From positions 1-64,000 of the forward strand of contig JAQWGQ010000005.1 of NCBI GenBank assembly GCA_029238125.1: DNA of 64,000 nucleotides, in the 5' to 3' direction. Of this stretch, positions 28,511 through 41,717 are shown in pieces (the stretch's first letter is position 1; every line of letters starts with the position of its first letter). Below the pieces are notes generated by a model. It made no database searches. It was not told the origin of the DNA and saw only the letters and a program-made list of their open reading frames with translations. Both the position numbers and the translations under genes were made by a program. This DNA is from Flavobacteriaceae bacterium (GTDB lineage: Bacteria > Bacteroidota > Bacteroidia > Flavobacteriales > Flavobacteriaceae).

Positions 28511-30184
28511 ATGAACAGATACAGTAAAACCGTAACGCAAGATCCAACCCAGCCAGCAGCACAAGCCATGCTTCATGCGATTGGCTTGACTGATGAGGAC
28601 TTACAAAAGCCACTGGTCGGCATTGCATCGACTGGTTATGAAGGCAATCCTTGTAACATGCACCTCAATGATTTGTCAACCCATGTAAAAAAAGGGACAG
28701 CGCAAGTTGACCTTGTTGGGTTGATCTTTAATACCATTGGGGTTAGCGATGGAATTTCGATGGGTACACCAGGAATGCGCTTTTCATTGCCCTCCAGAGA
28801 TTTGATTGCAGACTCTATGGAAACGGTTATGGGTGCGATGTCTTATGATGCTATGGTAACCGTTGTTGGTTGTGACAAAAACATGCCAGGTGCTTTAATG
28901 GCAATGCTGCGCCTCAATCGCCCATCTGTACTTCTTTATGGCGGCACGATTGCAGCAGGTTGTCTCAACGATAAAAAACTCGATGTGGTCTCTGCTTTTG
29001 AAGCATGGGGACAAAAAGTAGCAGGGTCGATTGACGAAAAAGAATTTAAAGCTGTCGTGCAAAATGCCTGTCCAGGAGCTGGCGCATGTGGCGGGATGTA
29101 CACGGCCAATACGATGGCTTCTTCTATAGAAGCCCTGGGAATGTCACTTCCTTACAGTTCTTCTAACCCTGCGGTTGGTGAAGAAAAACAAGGCGATGCG
29201 ATTGCTGCTGGAAAAGCGTTGCATCATCTTCTGGAAAAAGACATTAAACCACGTGATATTGTGACCAAAAAATCTTTGGAAAACGCACTTCGGTTGATTA
29301 CCGTCCTAGGGGGATCAACCAATGCCGTGCTTCACTTTTTGGCAATTGCCAAAGCAGCACAGGTTGACATAAGCATTGATGATTTTCAGCGAATTAGTGA
29401 TTGTACGCCTTTTTTGGCAGACTTAAAGCCAAGCGGAAAGTTTTTGATGGAAGATGTTCATCGTGTGGGTGGTATTCCTGCTGTAATGAAATATATGCTT
29501 GAAGAGGGTATGTTGCACGGAGACTGTCTAACAGTTACAGGCAAAACAATTGCAGAAAATCTAGCAGATGTAGAACCACTTCAAGTTGGTCAAAAGGTCA
29601 TACGTTCTGTTTCTGACCCCATCAAACCAACGGGACATATTCGTATTTTAAAAGGAAATCTAGCAGAAGAAGGGTCAGTTGCTAAAATCACTGGAAAAGA
29701 AGGTTTAGTTTTCAGTGGACCTGCTCGCGTTTTTGATGGAGAGTTTGAAGCCAACGACGGTATTCGAACAGGAAAAGTGCAAAAAGGAGAAGTCGTTGTG
29801 ATTCGTTACGAGGGACCGCAGGGAGGACCCGGAATGCCTGAAATGCTAAAACCCACAGCCGCGATTATGGGTGCTGGACTGGGGAATGATGTCGCTTTGA
29901 TTACTGATGGACGATTTTCGGGCGGTACACACGGATTTGTCGTGGGGCATATCACACCTGAAGCACAAATCGGTGGTGCACTTGCTCTTGTAAAAGATGG
30001 AGATATGATCACCATCAATGCGGAAGATAATACCATTATCTTGGATGTTGATGACAAAGAACTCGAATCGAGAAAGGCGCAATGGAAAGCTCCAGAACTC
30101 AAAGTCTCACGAGGAGTATTGTATAAATATGCCAAAGCAGTTTCATCTGCATCTGCTGGCTGTGTAACTGATGAAAATCTCTAA
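28511..30184 (+). CDS. ilvD: Dihydroxy-acid dehydratase
   Basis: [49 protein letters not shown]. Confidence 0.97.
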   Translation: MNRYSKTVTQDPTQPAAQAMLHAIGLTDEDLQKPLVGIASTGYEGNPCNMHLNDLSTHVKKGTAQVDLVGLIFNTIGVSDGISMGTPGMRFSLPSRDLIADSMETVMGAMSYDAMVTVVGCDKNMPGALMAMLRLNRPSVLLYGGTIAAGCLNDKKLDVVSAFEAWGQKVAGSIDEKEFKAVVQNACPGAGACGGMYTANTMASSIEALGMSLPYSSSNPAVGEEKQGDAIAAGKALHHLLEKDIKPRDIVTKKSLENALRLITVLGGSTNAVLHFLAIAKAAQVDISIDDFQRISDCTPFLADLKPSGKFLMEDVHRVGGIPAVMKYMLEEGMLHGDCLTVTGKTIAENLADVEPLQVGQKVIRSVSDPIKPTGHIRILKGNLAEEGSVAKITGKEGLVFSGPARVFDGEFEANDGIRTGKVQKGEVVVIRYEGPQGGPGMPEMLKPTAAIMGAGLGNDVALITDGRFSGGTHGFVVGHITPEAQIGGALALVKDGDMITINAEDNTIILDVDDKELESRKAQWKAPELKVSRGVLYKYAKAVSSASAGCVTDENL

Positions 30185-31902
30185 TGAGCGCAAAAACAAC
30201 TCTCCAAAATCCAAAAGGCCCAATCAGTGGTGCTGAAGCAGTAGTGCGCAGTTTGGTCGCTGAAGGAGCTGACCTGATTTACGGATATCCTGGTGGTGCC
30301 ATTATGCCAGTTTATGATGAGCTTTATAAGTTTCAAGACCATATCAATCATGTGCTTGTGCGTCATGAACAAGGTGCTGCCCATGCCGCTCAGGGTTTTG
30401 CGCGAGTTTCGGGTCAAGTGGGAGTCTGCATGGCAACCTCTGGTCCTGGTGCAACCAACTTGGTGACTGGAATTGCGGATGCGATGATTGACTCCACGCC
30501 ACTTGTATGTGTCACAGGGCAAGTTCCCTCTCATTTGTTGGGCTCAGATGCCTTTCAAGAAACAGATATAATCGGAATTTCAACCCCTGTTACCAAATGG
30601 AGTTATCAAGTCACCCGCGTTGAGGAAATTCCAGAAATCATTGCAAAAGCATTTTATATCGCTCGTTCTGGTCGTCCGGGACCTGTATTGGTTGATATCA
30701 CCAAAGACGCCCAATTTGGAACAAGTGATTTTTCATACACCCCATGTACAAAAATTCGAAGCTATAAACCCGTTCCTGAAACAGAAGAAAACGATTTGGT
30801 GCAAGCTGCCAAGCTGATCAACGCAGCAAAAAACCCCCTTATCGTATGGGGACAGGGTGTGATTTTGGGCGAAGCTGAGGAGGAGTTCCGTGCATTTGTT
30901 GAAAAGTCAGGAGTTCCTGCTGCATGGACGATTCTTGGCGTTTCTGCTATCGAAACCTCTCATCCACTAAACGTTGGTATGGTTGGAATGCATGGTAATT
31001 ACGCGCCAAACCTCCTTACCAATGAATGCGATTTATTGCTTGCAATCGGAATGCGATTTGACGATCGTGTAACTGGTGATTTGGCTACCTATGCCAAACA
31101 AGCCAAAATCATTCATTTTGAGATTGACCCCGCAGAAGTCAACAAAAATGTAGAGGTTGATGTAGCCGTTATGGGGAGTGTAAAACATACCCTCAAAGCG
31201 ATTCTCACTCATTTACAAACAAAAACATACCCCAACTGGCTCAAACGATTTAAAGAGCTTGATGCAATCGAGTTTGACAAGGTTATCGACGATGAAATCA
31301 ACCCGACAAAGTCTGGTTTGACAATGGGTGAAGTCATCAAAACGATTAATGCGAATAGTGGGGGCGAAGCTGTCATAGTTACCGACGTTGGGCAACATCA
31401 GATGATCGCTTGTCGATACGCAGAATTTTCACAATCTAAAAGCAATATCACTTCTGGTGGTTTGGGAACCATGGGATTTGCTTTACCAGCCGCACTGGGT
31501 GCCAAAATGGGTGCTCCAAATCGAGAAGTAGTTGCAGTGATTGGAGATGGTGGATTTCAAATGAACATTCAAGAATTGGGTACGATTTTCCAAACCCAAG
31601 CTGCGGTTAAGATTGTGATTCTAAACAATGACTTTTTGGGTATGGTACGTCAGTGGCAACAGTTGTTTTTTGACAAACGATACGCTTCTACTGAAATGGT
31701 AAACCCAGATTTTGTCAAAATCGCAGAGGGTTATTTTATCGATTCAAAACGAGTAACAGAACGAGAGGAAATGACTGCTGCTGTAGCCGAAATGATGAAG
31801 TCCGACAAACCCTATCTTCTTGAGGTTTGTGTGGAAAAAGAAAACAATGTATTTCCGATGATTCCTTCTGGGGCATCGGTCTCAGACATCAGACTCGAAT
31901 AA
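30184..31902 (+). CDS. ilvB: Acetolactate synthase large subunit
   Basis: YGYPGGAIMPVYDELY; VRHEQGAAHAAQGFARVSGQVGVCMATSGPGATNLVTGIADA; GDGGFQMNIQEL. Confidence 0.97.
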   Translation: MSAKTTLQNPKGPISGAEAVVRSLVAEGADLIYGYPGGAIMPVYDELYKFQDHINHVLVRHEQGAAHAAQGFARVSGQVGVCMATSGPGATNLVTGIADAMIDSTPLVCVTGQVPSHLLGSDAFQETDIIGISTPVTKWSYQVTRVEEIPEIIAKAFYIARSGRPGPVLVDITKDAQFGTSDFSYTPCTKIRSYKPVPETEENDLVQAAKLINAAKNPLIVWGQGVILGEAEEEFRAFVEKSGVPAAWTILGVSAIETSHPLNVGMVGMHGNYAPNLLTNECDLLLAIGMRFDDRVTGDLATYAKQAKIIHFEIDPAEVNKNVEVDVAVMGSVKHTLKAILTHLQTKTYPNWLKRFKELDAIEFDKVIDDEINPTKSGLTMGEVIKTINANSGGEAVIVTDVGQHQMIACRYAEFSQSKSNITSGGLGTMGFALPAALGAKMGAPNREVVAVIGDGGFQMNIQELGTIFQTQAAVKIVILNNDFLGMVRQWQQLFFDKRYASTEMVNPDFVKIAEGYFIDSKRVTEREEMTAAVAEMMKSDKPYLLEVCVEKENNVFPMIPSGASVSDIRLE

Positions 31903-31904
31903 TC

Positions 31905-32429
31905 ATGGAACAAAAAAACTATACGATTTCAATTTATGCAGAAAACAATGTCGGTTTGCTTTCTCGTGTGTCTGCGATTTTCCTGAAACGACATATTAAT
32001 ATCGATAGTTTAAATACGTCGATGTCTGAAATTGAAAATATCTTTCGTTTTGTGATTGTTGCCCAGCTTTCAGAAGAACAAGTCCAGAAGATCGTCAAGC
32101 AAATCGAAAAACAAATCGAAGTGATCAAGGCGTTTTATCACACTGATGAAGAAACGATTTTTCAAGAATCAGCTTTGTATAAAGTGAAATCAAACTCGTT
32201 GTTTGAACAGCGTCAGATTCAAAATGTGATTAAAAAGAGTTATGCCAACATTGTGACGGTCAATCCCGAGTTTTTTGTTATCGAAAAAACAGGATTTCGA
32301 GAGGAAACCGAGCAATTGTATAAAGAATTGGTACCTTATGGTCTGTTGCAGTTTGTACGCTCTGGTCGAATCTCTGTGACAAAATCACCGATGCAAATTT
32401 CCCATATATTAAAAGAATTCTCTAAATAA
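31905..32429 (+). CDS. ilvN: Acetolactate synthase small subunit
   Basis: [42 protein letters not shown] domain. Confidence 0.95.
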   Translation: MEQKNYTISIYAENNVGLLSRVSAIFLKRHINIDSLNTSMSEIENIFRFVIVAQLSEEQVQKIVKQIEKQIEVIKAFYHTDEETIFQESALYKVKSNSLFEQRQIQNVIKKSYANIVTVNPEFFVIEKTGFREETEQLYKELVPYGLLQFVRSGRISVTKSPMQISHILKEFSK

Positions 32430-32436
32430 ATTTATC

Positions 32437-33909
32437 ATGTCAAATTACTTTAATACCCTCTCTTTACACGAAAAATTCGATCAACTTGCACGTTGTCGTT
32501 TTATGGACTCCTCGGAGTTTTCCAATGGCATTGCGGCTTTGGAAGGCAAAAATATTGTTATTGTTGGTTGTGGTGCGCAAGGACTCAACCAAGGGTTGAA
32601 CATGCGTGATGCGGGCTTACGTGTTTCCTATGCACTTCGTGCGGGAGCGATTGAGCAAAAACGAGCCTCGTACAACAATGCGGTCTCCAATGACTTCCCT
32701 GTTGGTACCTATGAGGATATGATTCCATCAGCAGATTTGGTGATCAATTTGACCCCAGATAAAAATCACACATCTGTTGTTGAAGCAGTTATGCCTTTGA
32801 TGAAAAAAGGGGCGACTTTGTCCTATTCTCACGGATTTAATATCGTAGAAGAAGGAATGAAAATCCGAGAAGATCTTACGGTAATTATGGTAGCACCAAA
32901 GAGTCCTGGATCAGAAGTCCGGGAAGAGTATAAACGAGGTTTTGGCGTTCCTACATTGATTGCTGTTCATGTAGATAATGACCCTCAGGGCTACGGTCTT
33001 GAGCAAGCAAAAGCATATTGTGTAGGAACTGGTGGACACCGAGCTGGCGTATTGGAATCGTCTTTTGTCGCCGAGGTCAAATCTGATTTGATGGGTGAGC
33101 AAACGATTTTGTGTGGGGTGTTACAAACAGGATCGATCTTGTGCTTTGACAAAATGGTTGCGCAAGGAATAGATCCAAACTATGCGTCAAAACTCATGCA
33201 ATTTGGTTGGGAAACCATTACGGAAGCATTGAAACACGGCGGAATTACCAATATGATGGATCGTTTGAGTAACCCTGCGAAAATCAAGGCCTTTGAACTG
33301 TCAGAAGAACTAAAAGAGATCATGACTCCATTGTTTCAAAAGCACATGGACGATATCATGTCAGGTCACTTTTCAAAAACCATGATGGAAGATTGGGCGA
33401 ATGATGATAAAAATCTGCTGACATGGCGCGCTGCAACAGGCGAAACGGCATTTGAAAAAACTGTCATAACAGACAAGGAAATCGCGGAACAAGAATACTT
33501 TGATCATGGGGTATTGATGGTCGCTTTTGTTCGTGCAGGGGTGGAGTTGGCATTTGACACCATGGTTGCCTCTGGCATCAAGGATGCATCGGCATACTAC
33601 GAATCGCTACACGAGACGCCATTGATTGCCAATACCATTGCACGTAAAAAGTTATTTGAAATGAATCGTGTGATTTCAGACACAGCCGAATATGGTTGTT
33701 ATTTGTTTGATCATGCTTGTAAACCATTGCTTACCGACTTTATGAAGAAAATCAATACAGATGTGATTGGGACTTCTTATCAGTCAAATGATACAGGCGT
33801 TGATAACCAGAAACTCATTGCAATCAATGCTGTTATTCGCAATCACCCTGTTGAAGTAATTGGTAAAGAATTGCGCGAATCGATGACCGCAATGAAAAAA
33901 ATCGTGTAA
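32437..33909 (+). CDS. ilvC: Ketol-acid reductoisomerase (long, class II type)
   Basis: [23 protein letters not shown]; 490 aa; [26 protein letters not shown]. Confidence 0.96.
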   Translation: MSNYFNTLSLHEKFDQLARCRFMDSSEFSNGIAALEGKNIVIVGCGAQGLNQGLNMRDAGLRVSYALRAGAIEQKRASYNNAVSNDFPVGTYEDMIPSADLVINLTPDKNHTSVVEAVMPLMKKGATLSYSHGFNIVEEGMKIREDLTVIMVAPKSPGSEVREEYKRGFGVPTLIAVHVDNDPQGYGLEQAKAYCVGTGGHRAGVLESSFVAEVKSDLMGEQTILCGVLQTGSILCFDKMVAQGIDPNYASKLMQFGWETITEALKHGGITNMMDRLSNPAKIKAFELSEELKEIMTPLFQKHMDDIMSGHFSKTMMEDWANDDKNLLTWRAATGETAFEKTVITDKEIAEQEYFDHGVLMVAFVRAGVELAFDTMVASGIKDASAYYESLHETPLIANTIARKKLFEMNRVISDTAEYGCYLFDHACKPLLTDFMKKINTDVIGTSYQSNDTGVDNQKLIAINAVIRNHPVEVIGKELRESMTAMKKIV

Positions 33910-33912
33910 AGT

Positions 33913-35163
33913 TTGGCAAAGCTTTTCGACATACAGAGCATTCAAGAAGCAAAGGGTATCGTTCGCGATGTCGCTTTGGAAACGCCTCTACAACTCAATG
34001 AGAGATTGAGTGAGCAGTACGGCGCCAAGGTGTATTTCAAACGAGAAGACCTTCAGCCGATACGCTCATTTAAACTTCGAGGGGCTTATCACAAAATATA
34101 TAAGTTATCTACAGAAGAAAGAGAGCATGGGATTGTTTGTGCAAGTGCAGGCAACCATGCGCAAGGCGTTGCGCTTGCCTGTAATAAACTTGGAATCAAG
34201 GGCACGATTTTTATGCCCGTTCCTACACCAAAACAAAAACTTGGTCAAGTCCGAATGTTTGGCGGTTCGAATATAGAAATCCGGCTCATTGGCGATACTT
34301 TTGATGATGCCTATGCTGCTGCGCAGTCTTTTAAAGATAAAACCAACAGTATTTTTGTGCATCCCTTCGAAGATAAGGATGTGGTCATTGGTCAAGCAAC
34401 GCTCGCATTGGAACTCATTGAGCAAGCCGAGGAACCGATCGATTATATTCTTGTTCCGATTGGTGGGGGAGGTCTTATCTCTGGTGTGATACACGTATTT
34501 AAAACACTTTCACCTCAGACCAAAGTGATAGGCATTGAACCAGAGGGAGCGCCTGCCATGCAGCAATCACTGGCCAATGGTAAAAACACGGTACTCAATA
34601 ATATCGATCCTTTTGTCGATGGAGCTGCAGTTCGAAAAGTTGGCGATGATGCGTATACATTGTGCAAAACTTTTTTAGACAAGCTTGTAATCGTATCTGA
34701 AGGAAAAATATGCCAATCTATCCTTAAATTATACAACAAAGAAGCCATTGTCGTTGAGCCAGCTGGTGCGATGTCTACAGCATCTCTAAAAATGATTACC
34801 GAAGAGATCAAAGGAAAAAACGTGGTATGTCTAATTTGTGGAGGAAACAACGACATCACACGAATGGCAGAAATCAAGGAACGTGCTCTGTTGGAAGCCA
34901 AGTTATTACATTATTTTATCGTTCGTTTTCCACAGCGAGCGGGTGCTTTAAAAGAGTTTGTCGCAGAAGTGCTAGGTCCAAATGATGACATTACCTTTTT
35001 TGAGTATTCTAAGAAAAACAACCGATCCAATGGTCCTGCTGTAGTTGGGATTGAAATTAAAAACCCGGATGATTTTGACAGTCTAGTCAAACGAATGAAG
35101 TCAAAAGGGTTTTATGGAGATTATATCAACAATAAACCTGACTTGTTTCAATTTTTAATATAA
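33913..35163 (+). CDS. ilvA: Threonine ammonia-lyase (threonine dehydratase), TTG start
   Basis: [47 protein letters not shown]. Confidence 0.95.
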   Translation: MAKLFDIQSIQEAKGIVRDVALETPLQLNERLSEQYGAKVYFKREDLQPIRSFKLRGAYHKIYKLSTEEREHGIVCASAGNHAQGVALACNKLGIKGTIFMPVPTPKQKLGQVRMFGGSNIEIRLIGDTFDDAYAAAQSFKDKTNSIFVHPFEDKDVVIGQATLALELIEQAEEPIDYILVPIGGGGLISGVIHVFKTLSPQTKVIGIEPEGAPAMQQSLANGKNTVLNNIDPFVDGAAVRKVGDDAYTLCKTFLDKLVIVSEGKICQSILKLYNKEAIVVEPAGAMSTASLKMITEEIKGKNVVCLICGGNNDITRMAEIKERALLEAKLLHYFIVRFPQRAGALKEFVAEVLGPNDDITFFEYSKKNNRSNGPAVVGIEIKNPDDFDSLVKRMKSKGFYGDYINNKPDLFQFLI

Positions 35164-35179
35164 TTGTAAAAAAATTTGC

Positions 35180-36778
35180 ATGAAATCTACGTATTCCTCA
35201 ATACCTAAAGAATACGCTATAGATCAAACTATAGCTCATTCCACTTATTTGATAGACGGTCAAATCGGAACTTGGAATGGAGGCACTGCTGAAGTGTACT
35301 CTTCAATACAAACCGAGAATAAAAATGGTGAGTTTGGACCCACTCTTTTGGGAACCGTTCCTGACATGGATGAAGATGCTGCTTTAGAGGCACTTCATGC
35401 TGCCGATAGAGCGTTTCAAAAGGGCCAAGGACAATGGCCAACCATGAAAGTATCCGAGCGTGTGGCATGCATGCAAAAGTTTGTGGACTTGATGAAACTC
35501 AAGCGTGAGGAAGTGGTGAAGTTGATCATGTGGGAAATCGGTAAAAACCTTAATGATTCTCAAAAAGAATTTGACAGAACCGTTGACTATATCAACGATA
35601 CCATTGCAGCATACAAGGATATTGACCGAGCAAGCGCTAAAATTCATCACGAAGGTGGCGTACATGCGCACATTCGTAGAGGACCAATTGGTATTGTTCT
35701 TTGTTTAGGTCCCTACAATTATCCACTTAATGAAACTTTTTGTTTGCTGATCCCTGCAATCATGATGGGGAATACAGCGATTTTTAAACCCGCAAAGCAT
35801 GGGGTATTGTTGATTGCTCCTTTGTTGGATGCATTCCAAAAAAGCTTTCCACCTGGTGTCGTGAACATTGTTTTTGGTCGAGGACGAACCATTGCCTCTC
35901 CGATAATGAAAAGTGGACTTGTGGATGTATTGGCTTTGATTGGTCACAGTAGCTCTGCCATTTCGCTACAAGACTTACACCCGAAAAAAAATAGACTTCG
36001 TCTGGTATTGGGTCTTGAGGCAAAAAATCCAGGAATTATTTTACCAGATGCTGACTTGGATCAAGCAGTTGCTGAGTGTATTAGCGGATCCTTGTCATTT
36101 AATGGTCAGCGTTGTACCGCCCTAAAAGTATTGTATGTTCATGATGACATTCGTGAGTCCTTCTTGGAAAAATTTTCGAAAGCAGTTGACGCACTCCAAG
36201 TCGGACTGCCATGGGAAAACACCTTGTTGACACCATTGCCCGAGCCAAACAAACCCGCATACATCAAAGATTTGATCGATGATGCGGTTTCAAAAGGCGC
36301 ATCGGTTATGAATAGTAGAGGTGGTGAGATGACAGCAAACTACTGTTTCCCAGCAGTACTATATCCAGTAACCCCTGAAATGAAGGTTTATGAGGAAGAG
36401 CAATTTGGACCAGTGGTACCTGTTTTATCGTTTTCCGATATTCAGAAACCCCTCGATGATATGTCCGCATCTTCCTATGGGCAGCAAGTAAGTTTGTTTG
36501 GTAAGAACGTAACCCAACTGGGACCACTAATCGACACGCTTGCCAATTTGGTTTGTCGAGTTAACCTCAATAGTTCTTGTCAGCGTGGCCCTGACGTCTA
36601 TCCGTTTACGGGTCGTAAAGATTCTGCGGTTAGTACGCTAAGCGTTAATGATGCTTTGCGTTCGTTCTCGATTCGAACTTTCCTTGCAACGAAAGACAAT
36701 GACATTAACAACGAAATTTTGGAGCGCTTGATGGCATCCAAAAAGTCAAAGTTTATCAGTACAGACTATATCCTGTAA
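35180..36778 (+). CDS. gapN: NADP-dependent glyceraldehyde-3-phosphate dehydrogenase-type ALDH
   Basis: [71 protein letters not shown]. Confidence 0.85.
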   Translation: MKSTYSSIPKEYAIDQTIAHSTYLIDGQIGTWNGGTAEVYSSIQTENKNGEFGPTLLGTVPDMDEDAALEALHAADRAFQKGQGQWPTMKVSERVACMQKFVDLMKLKREEVVKLIMWEIGKNLNDSQKEFDRTVDYINDTIAAYKDIDRASAKIHHEGGVHAHIRRGPIGIVLCLGPYNYPLNETFCLLIPAIMMGNTAIFKPAKHGVLLIAPLLDAFQKSFPPGVVNIVFGRGRTIASPIMKSGLVDVLALIGHSSSAISLQDLHPKKNRLRLVLGLEAKNPGIILPDADLDQAVAECISGSLSFNGQRCTALKVLYVHDDIRESFLEKFSKAVDALQVGLPWENTLLTPLPEPNKPAYIKDLIDDAVSKGASVMNSRGGEMTANYCFPAVLYPVTPEMKVYEEEQFGPVVPVLSFSDIQKPLDDMSASSYGQQVSLFGKNVTQLGPLIDTLANLVCRVNLNSSCQRGPDVYPFTGRKDSAVSTLSVNDALRSFSIRTFLATKDNDINNEILERLMASKKSKFISTDYIL

Positions 36779-36787
36779 AGCTTCACT

Positions 36788-37906
36788 TTAGTTGTTGAGC
36801 ATAACGGGCATCACTAGCATGGTGATTTGCTCATTTTCTTCAGTTCCGTCGAGTGGAGTTAACAAACCTGCACGATTGGGGAGTGACATTTCCAATTGCA
36901 CCTCTTTACAAGTCATGTTGTTGAGCATTTCGATTAAAAAACGGGCGTTAAAACCGATTTGCATATCACTTCCTTGAAAAGAACAACTCAAGCGCTCTTC
37001 TGCGCGATTGCTATAATCGATGTCTTCAGCGGAAATATTGAGTTCGGCACCAGCCAATTTTAATCGAACTTGGTGTGTGGTTTTGTTTGAGAAGATGCTC
37101 ACACGCTTCATCGTTGTCAAAAATAAATTGCGATCGATAGTGAGTACATTGGGGTTGTCTTTTGGGATTACCGCCTCATAGTTCGGATATTTCCCGTCGA
37201 TAAGGCGACAAGTCAATTCGATATCATCAAAAACAAAACGGGCATTGCTGTTGTTGTACTCCAACTTTACATCTACTTCATTCCTAGTTAAGATTGACTT
37301 TAATAATGTCAATGGTTTTTTTGGCATGATGAATTCTGCGGATTCATCACTCGTGATATCAGCTCGAACATAACGAACCAATTTGTGTGCGTCGGTTGCA
37401 ACAAAAGTCAATCCAGTTGAAGAAAACTGAAAAAACACACCACTCATAACGGGACGAAGATCGTCGTTACCAGATGCAAATAAAGTGCTATTGATTGCAG
37501 TAGCAAGCACGTTGCCAGGCATACTGATTTGACTGGCATCACTTACGATAACGGCTTTTGGAAATTCTTCTGCAGTGGCATAAGCCAAGGCATACTTTCC
37601 ATAGTTAGAGCTGATTTCGACCGTGTTTTGATCTGTTAAGTTAAAGGTCAATGGTTGCTCTGGAAAGGTTTTGATCGTTTCAAGTAGCAACCGTGCTGGC
37701 ACAGCTATACTTCCACTATCGTCGGATTCTACGCTGATAACGGCAGACATGGTCGTTTCCAAATCGGTTGCGATAACCCGTAGGTTATTGTCACTCACCT
37801 CAAATAGAAAATGATCTAAAATGGGCAAGGTGTTGGTTGTATTGAGAACACCACTCAAGATTTGAATGGGTTTTAATAGTGCAGAACTGGAGACGATAAA
37901 TTTCAT
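36788..37906 (-). CDS. dnaN: DNA polymerase III beta subunit (sliding clamp)
   Basis: MKFIVSSSALLKPIQILSGVLNTTNTLPILDHFLFEV...; 372 aa. Confidence 0.96.
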   Translation of the reverse strand: MKFIVSSSALLKPIQILSGVLNTTNTLPILDHFLFEVSDNNLRVIATDLETTMSAVISVESDDSGSIAVPARLLLETIKTFPEQPLTFNLTDQNTVEISSNYGKYALAYATAEEFPKAVIVSDASQISMPGNVLATAINSTLFASGNDDLRPVMSGVFFQFSSTGLTFVATDAHKLVRYVRADITSDESAEFIMPKKPLTLLKSILTRNEVDVKLEYNNSNARFVFDDIELTCRLIDGKYPNYEAVIPKDNPNVLTIDRNLFLTTMKRVSIFSNKTTHQVRLKLAGAELNISAEDIDYSNRAEERLSCSFQGSDMQIGFNARFLIEMLNNMTCKEVQLEMSLPNRAGLLTPLDGTEENEQITMLVMPVMLNN

Positions 37907-37925
37907 GTGTTATACCTTAAACTAA

Positions 37926-37933
37926 CAAAAGTA
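37926..37933 (-). promoter_or_regulatory. Candidate -7 element TACTTTTG for dnaN
   Basis: caaaagta on + strand, 19 nt upstream of the dnaN start. Confidence 0.45.
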
Positions 37934-37971
37934 ACTTTTCCTTTTTGAATATGGAAACGAACTTATCAACA

Positions 37972-38805
37972 CTATTCAAAGTGTACTGAAACCACGTCGA
38001 GATATTGTAAGCCAAATAAGCTCGAAGCGCCTCCCGTGTGCTTTGGGTTACTTTTATAGATCGCCAATTCAAGTAAACCTAAAGAATTAAAGAGAGCAAG
38101 TTCTTTTCCGCCTTCCATTCGTTTGTTTTTATCGATATCAAAACGGATCACATCTGCATAGGAATGAACCACTTGTTTGATTTCGTTATTGCGGACTTGG
38201 ATCGTAAACGGACGACCTTGCCCAATTTCCAAAAACAATTCTTCAGAAATGTTGGTGATAACGTTTTCATAATTATCGATATAAATGACCTTGCCTGTGA
38301 TCGTCTTTTTGTCATTGTTTACGCTTGGCGTAAAAGGTAGGCGAACATTAATTTGTTCTATTTTTTTGCCAATCACACTTGGTGCCCCGCCCCGCATGAG
38401 GTGGGCAGCAGCTTGCACAAAAATTCCTCTTGTACTAAAACTATCGATGGTTGCTTTTTGGATATCGATTTCATACACCTCATCTGGCTTGAGTTTTGGT
38501 GAGATTAACGACAGTATGCCATTATCTGCACAGACAAAATAGTGCTTGTTGAGTTTGGCAACAATGGGTTTGTTTTCAAGACTCACCGTGTCATCGATAC
38601 ACAAAATATGCACCGACCCTTCGGGAAAATGAGCGTAACTATTTTGTACTACAAAAGCTGCTTGTGCAATGTGAAAGGGTTCAATTTCATGAGAGATGTC
38701 AATAATCACTGGATGTTCGAGCAAACGGTGAAGCTCTCCCTTGAGGGAAGCCAGATAGGGGTCTTTTTGTCCAAAATCCGATGTGAGTGTAAAAACAGGA
38801 TTCAA
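37972..38805 (-). CDS. SAM hydroxide adenosyltransferase (DUF62 family)
   Basis: FTLTSDFGQKDPYLASLKGEL; IIDISHEIEPFHIAQAAFVVQNSY. Confidence 0.9.
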   Translation of the reverse strand: MNPVFTLTSDFGQKDPYLASLKGELHRLLEHPVIIDISHEIEPFHIAQAAFVVQNSYAHFPEGSVHILCIDDTVSLENKPIVAKLNKHYFVCADNGILSLISPKLKPDEVYEIDIQKATIDSFSTRGIFVQAAAHLMRGGAPSVIGKKIEQINVRLPFTPSVNNDKKTITGKVIYIDNYENVITNISEELFLEIGQGRPFTIQVRNNEIKQVVHSYADVIRFDIDKNKRMEGGKELALFNSLGLLELAIYKSNPKHTGGASSLFGLQYLDVVSVHFE

Positions 38806-38900
38806 ATTGATCGCATTAAATTAAGCCGTAGAAGACAAAAATCATTAAATTTGAAATCAAAGTTACCAAAAAAAAAGGGTAGCAATGATGTAAAAATAAT

Positions 38901-39863
38901 TTGCCATTGAACGAAATCTCAATACAGCTCGCCGAAGTTAATCCAACTGTATTTTACGGCGGCAGCAAAAGCAAAAATATCGCCATACTTAAGCGATATT
39001 TCCCCAAATTAAAAATCGTAGCACGAGGCGACATTGTCACCGCCTATGGTGAGGAAGAAGTCCTTGAAGAATTTGAAAAACAAATGGATCGCTTGATGAT
39101 GCATTATGGCAAATACAATTCACTCGATGAATCGACTGTTGAGAAGATTTTAACCTCTTCAACTGAAGATAACTTCGGTTTGGATCAATCAGATGTTCAA
39201 ACCATTTTGCATGGTGTTGGTGGTAAAATCATCAAAGCACGCACCGTCAATCAAGCAAGATTAGTAGAGTCGATTGCTACAAATGACTTGGTGTTTGCAG
39301 TTGGTCCCGCTGGTACGGGTAAAACCTATACAGGCGTTGCCATGGCGGTAAAAGCACTTAAAAACAAAGAGGTCAAACGTATTGTACTGACGCGTCCAGC
39401 CGTAGAGGCAGGAGAGAACCTCGGATTTCTACCGGGAGATTTAAAAGAAAAGCTCGACCCCTATATGCAGCCCTTATACGATGCGCTTCGAGATATGATT
39501 CCCGCCGAAAAACTCTCGAGTTATATCGAAAAGGGAACCATACAAATTGCGCCTATGGCCTTTATGCGTGGGCGTACACTCGATGATGCCTTTGTCATTT
39601 TGGACGAAGCACAAAACACCACACACAACCAAATGAAGATGTTTTTGACCCGTATGGGTAAAAGCACCAAGTTTGTAATTACAGGAGACCCCGGCCAGAT
39701 CGATTTACCAAGGCGTGTGATTTCGGGTCTAAAGGAAGCATTACTGATCTTGTCTGACGTGAAGGGAATTGATGTCATTCAGCTCGATGGACGAGATGTG
39801 ATCCGCCACCAACTGGTCAAAAAAGTAATCGACGCGTATAAGAAAACCGAGCACCACAACTAA
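38901..39863 (+). CDS. phoH: PhoH family protein (TTG start)
   Basis: [57 protein letters not shown]. Confidence 0.94.
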   Translation: MPLNEISIQLAEVNPTVFYGGSKSKNIAILKRYFPKLKIVARGDIVTAYGEEEVLEEFEKQMDRLMMHYGKYNSLDESTVEKILTSSTEDNFGLDQSDVQTILHGVGGKIIKARTVNQARLVESIATNDLVFAVGPAGTGKTYTGVAMAVKALKNKEVKRIVLTRPAVEAGENLGFLPGDLKEKLDPYMQPLYDALRDMIPAEKLSSYIEKGTIQIAPMAFMRGRTLDDAFVILDEAQNTTHNQMKMFLTRMGKSTKFVITGDPGQIDLPRRVISGLKEALLILSDVKGIDVIQLDGRDVIRHQLVKKVIDAYKKTEHHN

Positions 39864-40810
39864 TGGCGACCAATACCTTGATGCATACCGATTTTGAATT
39901 TGTTGGTCAGACCAATAAATACACTGGTAAAGTTCGTGAGGTTTACGCCTTGGAAGATGATACGCTCATTATGATTGCGACAGACCGCTTGTCGGCTTTT
40001 GATGTTGTGATGCCTCGGGGAATTCCGTTCAAGGGTCAGATTCTCAACCAAATTGCAACTCACATGATGCAATCAACAGTTGATTTGGTTCCCAATTGGA
40101 TTCTTTCAACCCCTGATCCAAACGTTGCGATCGGGAAAAAATGCACTCCTTTTAAGGTGGAAATGGTCATTCGCGGCTACCTTTCCGGACATGCAGCTCG
40201 TGAGTATAAGGCCGGCAAACGTATGCTTTGTGGAGTCCCAATGCCCGAGGGCATGAAAGAGCACGATGCCTTTCCAAGTCCGATCATCACTCCCGCGACT
40301 AAAGCAGAGCAAGGAGACCATGACCAAGACATCAGTGAAGAACAAATTCTAGAAACCGGGATTGTTTCTGAAGCAGATTATAAGCTGCTTAAGCATTACA
40401 CAAACAAGTTGTTTGCAAGAGGAACAGAGCTTGCTGCCAAACAGGGTTTATTGCTGGTCGATACCAAGTATGAATTCGGAAAAGATGCAAATGGAAATAT
40501 CCTTTTGATCGATGAGATACACACTCCCGACTCGTCTCGTTACTTTTATGCCGAGGGCTATCAAGACCGTCAAGACCAAAATGAACCACAGAAACAACTC
40601 TCCAAAGAATTTGTACGTCAATGGCTGATTCGAAATGGTTTTCAGGGACTAGAAGGACAAAATTTACCTGTGATGAACGATGACTATATCGACAGTGTTT
40701 CCCAACGATATATTGAACTCTATGAACAAATTATGGGTGTTCCTTTTGAAAAAGCTCCGATCGATCATATCGATGAGCGTATGCGTCACAATCTGAGAGC
40801 TTTTCTCTAA
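39863..40810 (+). CDS. purC: Phosphoribosylaminoimidazole-succinocarboxamide synthase
   Basis: [56 protein letters not shown]. Confidence 0.96.
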   Translation: MATNTLMHTDFEFVGQTNKYTGKVREVYALEDDTLIMIATDRLSAFDVVMPRGIPFKGQILNQIATHMMQSTVDLVPNWILSTPDPNVAIGKKCTPFKVEMVIRGYLSGHAAREYKAGKRMLCGVPMPEGMKEHDAFPSPIITPATKAEQGDHDQDISEEQILETGIVSEADYKLLKHYTNKLFARGTELAAKQGLLLVDTKYEFGKDANGNILLIDEIHTPDSSRYFYAEGYQDRQDQNEPQKQLSKEFVRQWLIRNGFQGLEGQNLPVMNDDYIDSVSQRYIELYEQIMGVPFEKAPIDHIDERMRHNLRAFL

Positions 40811-40811
40811 G

Positions 40812-41717
40812 CTAGGGTTGTTTTGGTAATTTGCTAACCAAATCCTCGTCTGAAATTGTCGGGCTGATCCGAATGGTATTGCTTTCTTTTCTACGTATCC
40901 ATGTCATCTGACGTTTCGCATAATGCCGTGTGTGCTGCTTGATTTGAGCAATGGCTTCATCCAAATTGATTTTCTGTTCAAAAAAATCAAAAACTTCTTG
41001 ATAGCCAACGGTCTGTAAGGCATTGAGTTCACGATATGGGTAGAGGGCTTCGGCTTCTTGAAGCAGCCCTGCATTGATCATTTTATCAACACGATCGTTG
41101 ATGCGATCATAGAGGATTGTTCTGGGAACATCAACTGTGAGCGGCAATACCGAAAAAGGTCGCTTTACTTTCTGTTGGTTCAAAAAAGAGGAATAGGGCT
41201 GACCAGCAGCCAAACTCACGCCCAAAGCACGTAATACCCGACTCGGATTTTGGATGTCCATTTTTTGATAATGATCGGGATCAAGTGTTTGTAATTCTTT
41301 TTGCAGATCCTCCAAGTCATTGGATTTCAGACGCTCCCCGAGTTCAGTTCGAATTTGTTCTGGCACTTCAGGAAATTGATCAATCCCTTCAACGACGGCA
41401 TGCATATACAGACCAGAGCCACCCACCAATATTGCGAAGTCGTGATCTGCAAAATACTCCGTGAGGGTGTCCATTGCATCTGCTTCAAACTGTCCAACAG
41501 AATATGGTGATTGAATGCTTTTGTGTTGTATAAAATGATGGGGGATTTCCTTCAGTTCCGTTTCGCTAGGCACAGCGGTACCAATTGACATTTCTTTGTA
41601 AAACTGCCGCGAATCACAGGAAAAAATCTCAGCGCCTAGTGTTTTTGCGATTCGGATAGATAGAGCTGTTTTGCCACTTGCTGTTGGCCCAGATAAGGTA
41701 ATGAGTGTTTTATTCAT
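40812..41717 (-). CDS. miaA: tRNA dimethylallyltransferase
   Basis: LITLSGPTASGKTALSIRIAKTLGAEIFSCDSRQFYKEMSIGTAVPSETE. Confidence 0.95.
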   Translation of the reverse strand: MNKTLITLSGPTASGKTALSIRIAKTLGAEIFSCDSRQFYKEMSIGTAVPSETELKEIPHHFIQHKSIQSPYSVGQFEADAMDTLTEYFADHDFAILVGGSGLYMHAVVEGIDQFPEVPEQIRTELGERLKSNDLEDLQKELQTLDPDHYQKMDIQNPSRVLRALGVSLAAGQPYSSFLNQQKVKRPFSVLPLTVDVPRTILYDRINDRVDKMINAGLLQEAEALYPYRELNALQTVGYQEVFDFFEQKINLDEAIAQIKQHTRHYAKRQMTWIRRKESNTIRISPTISDEDLVSKLPKQP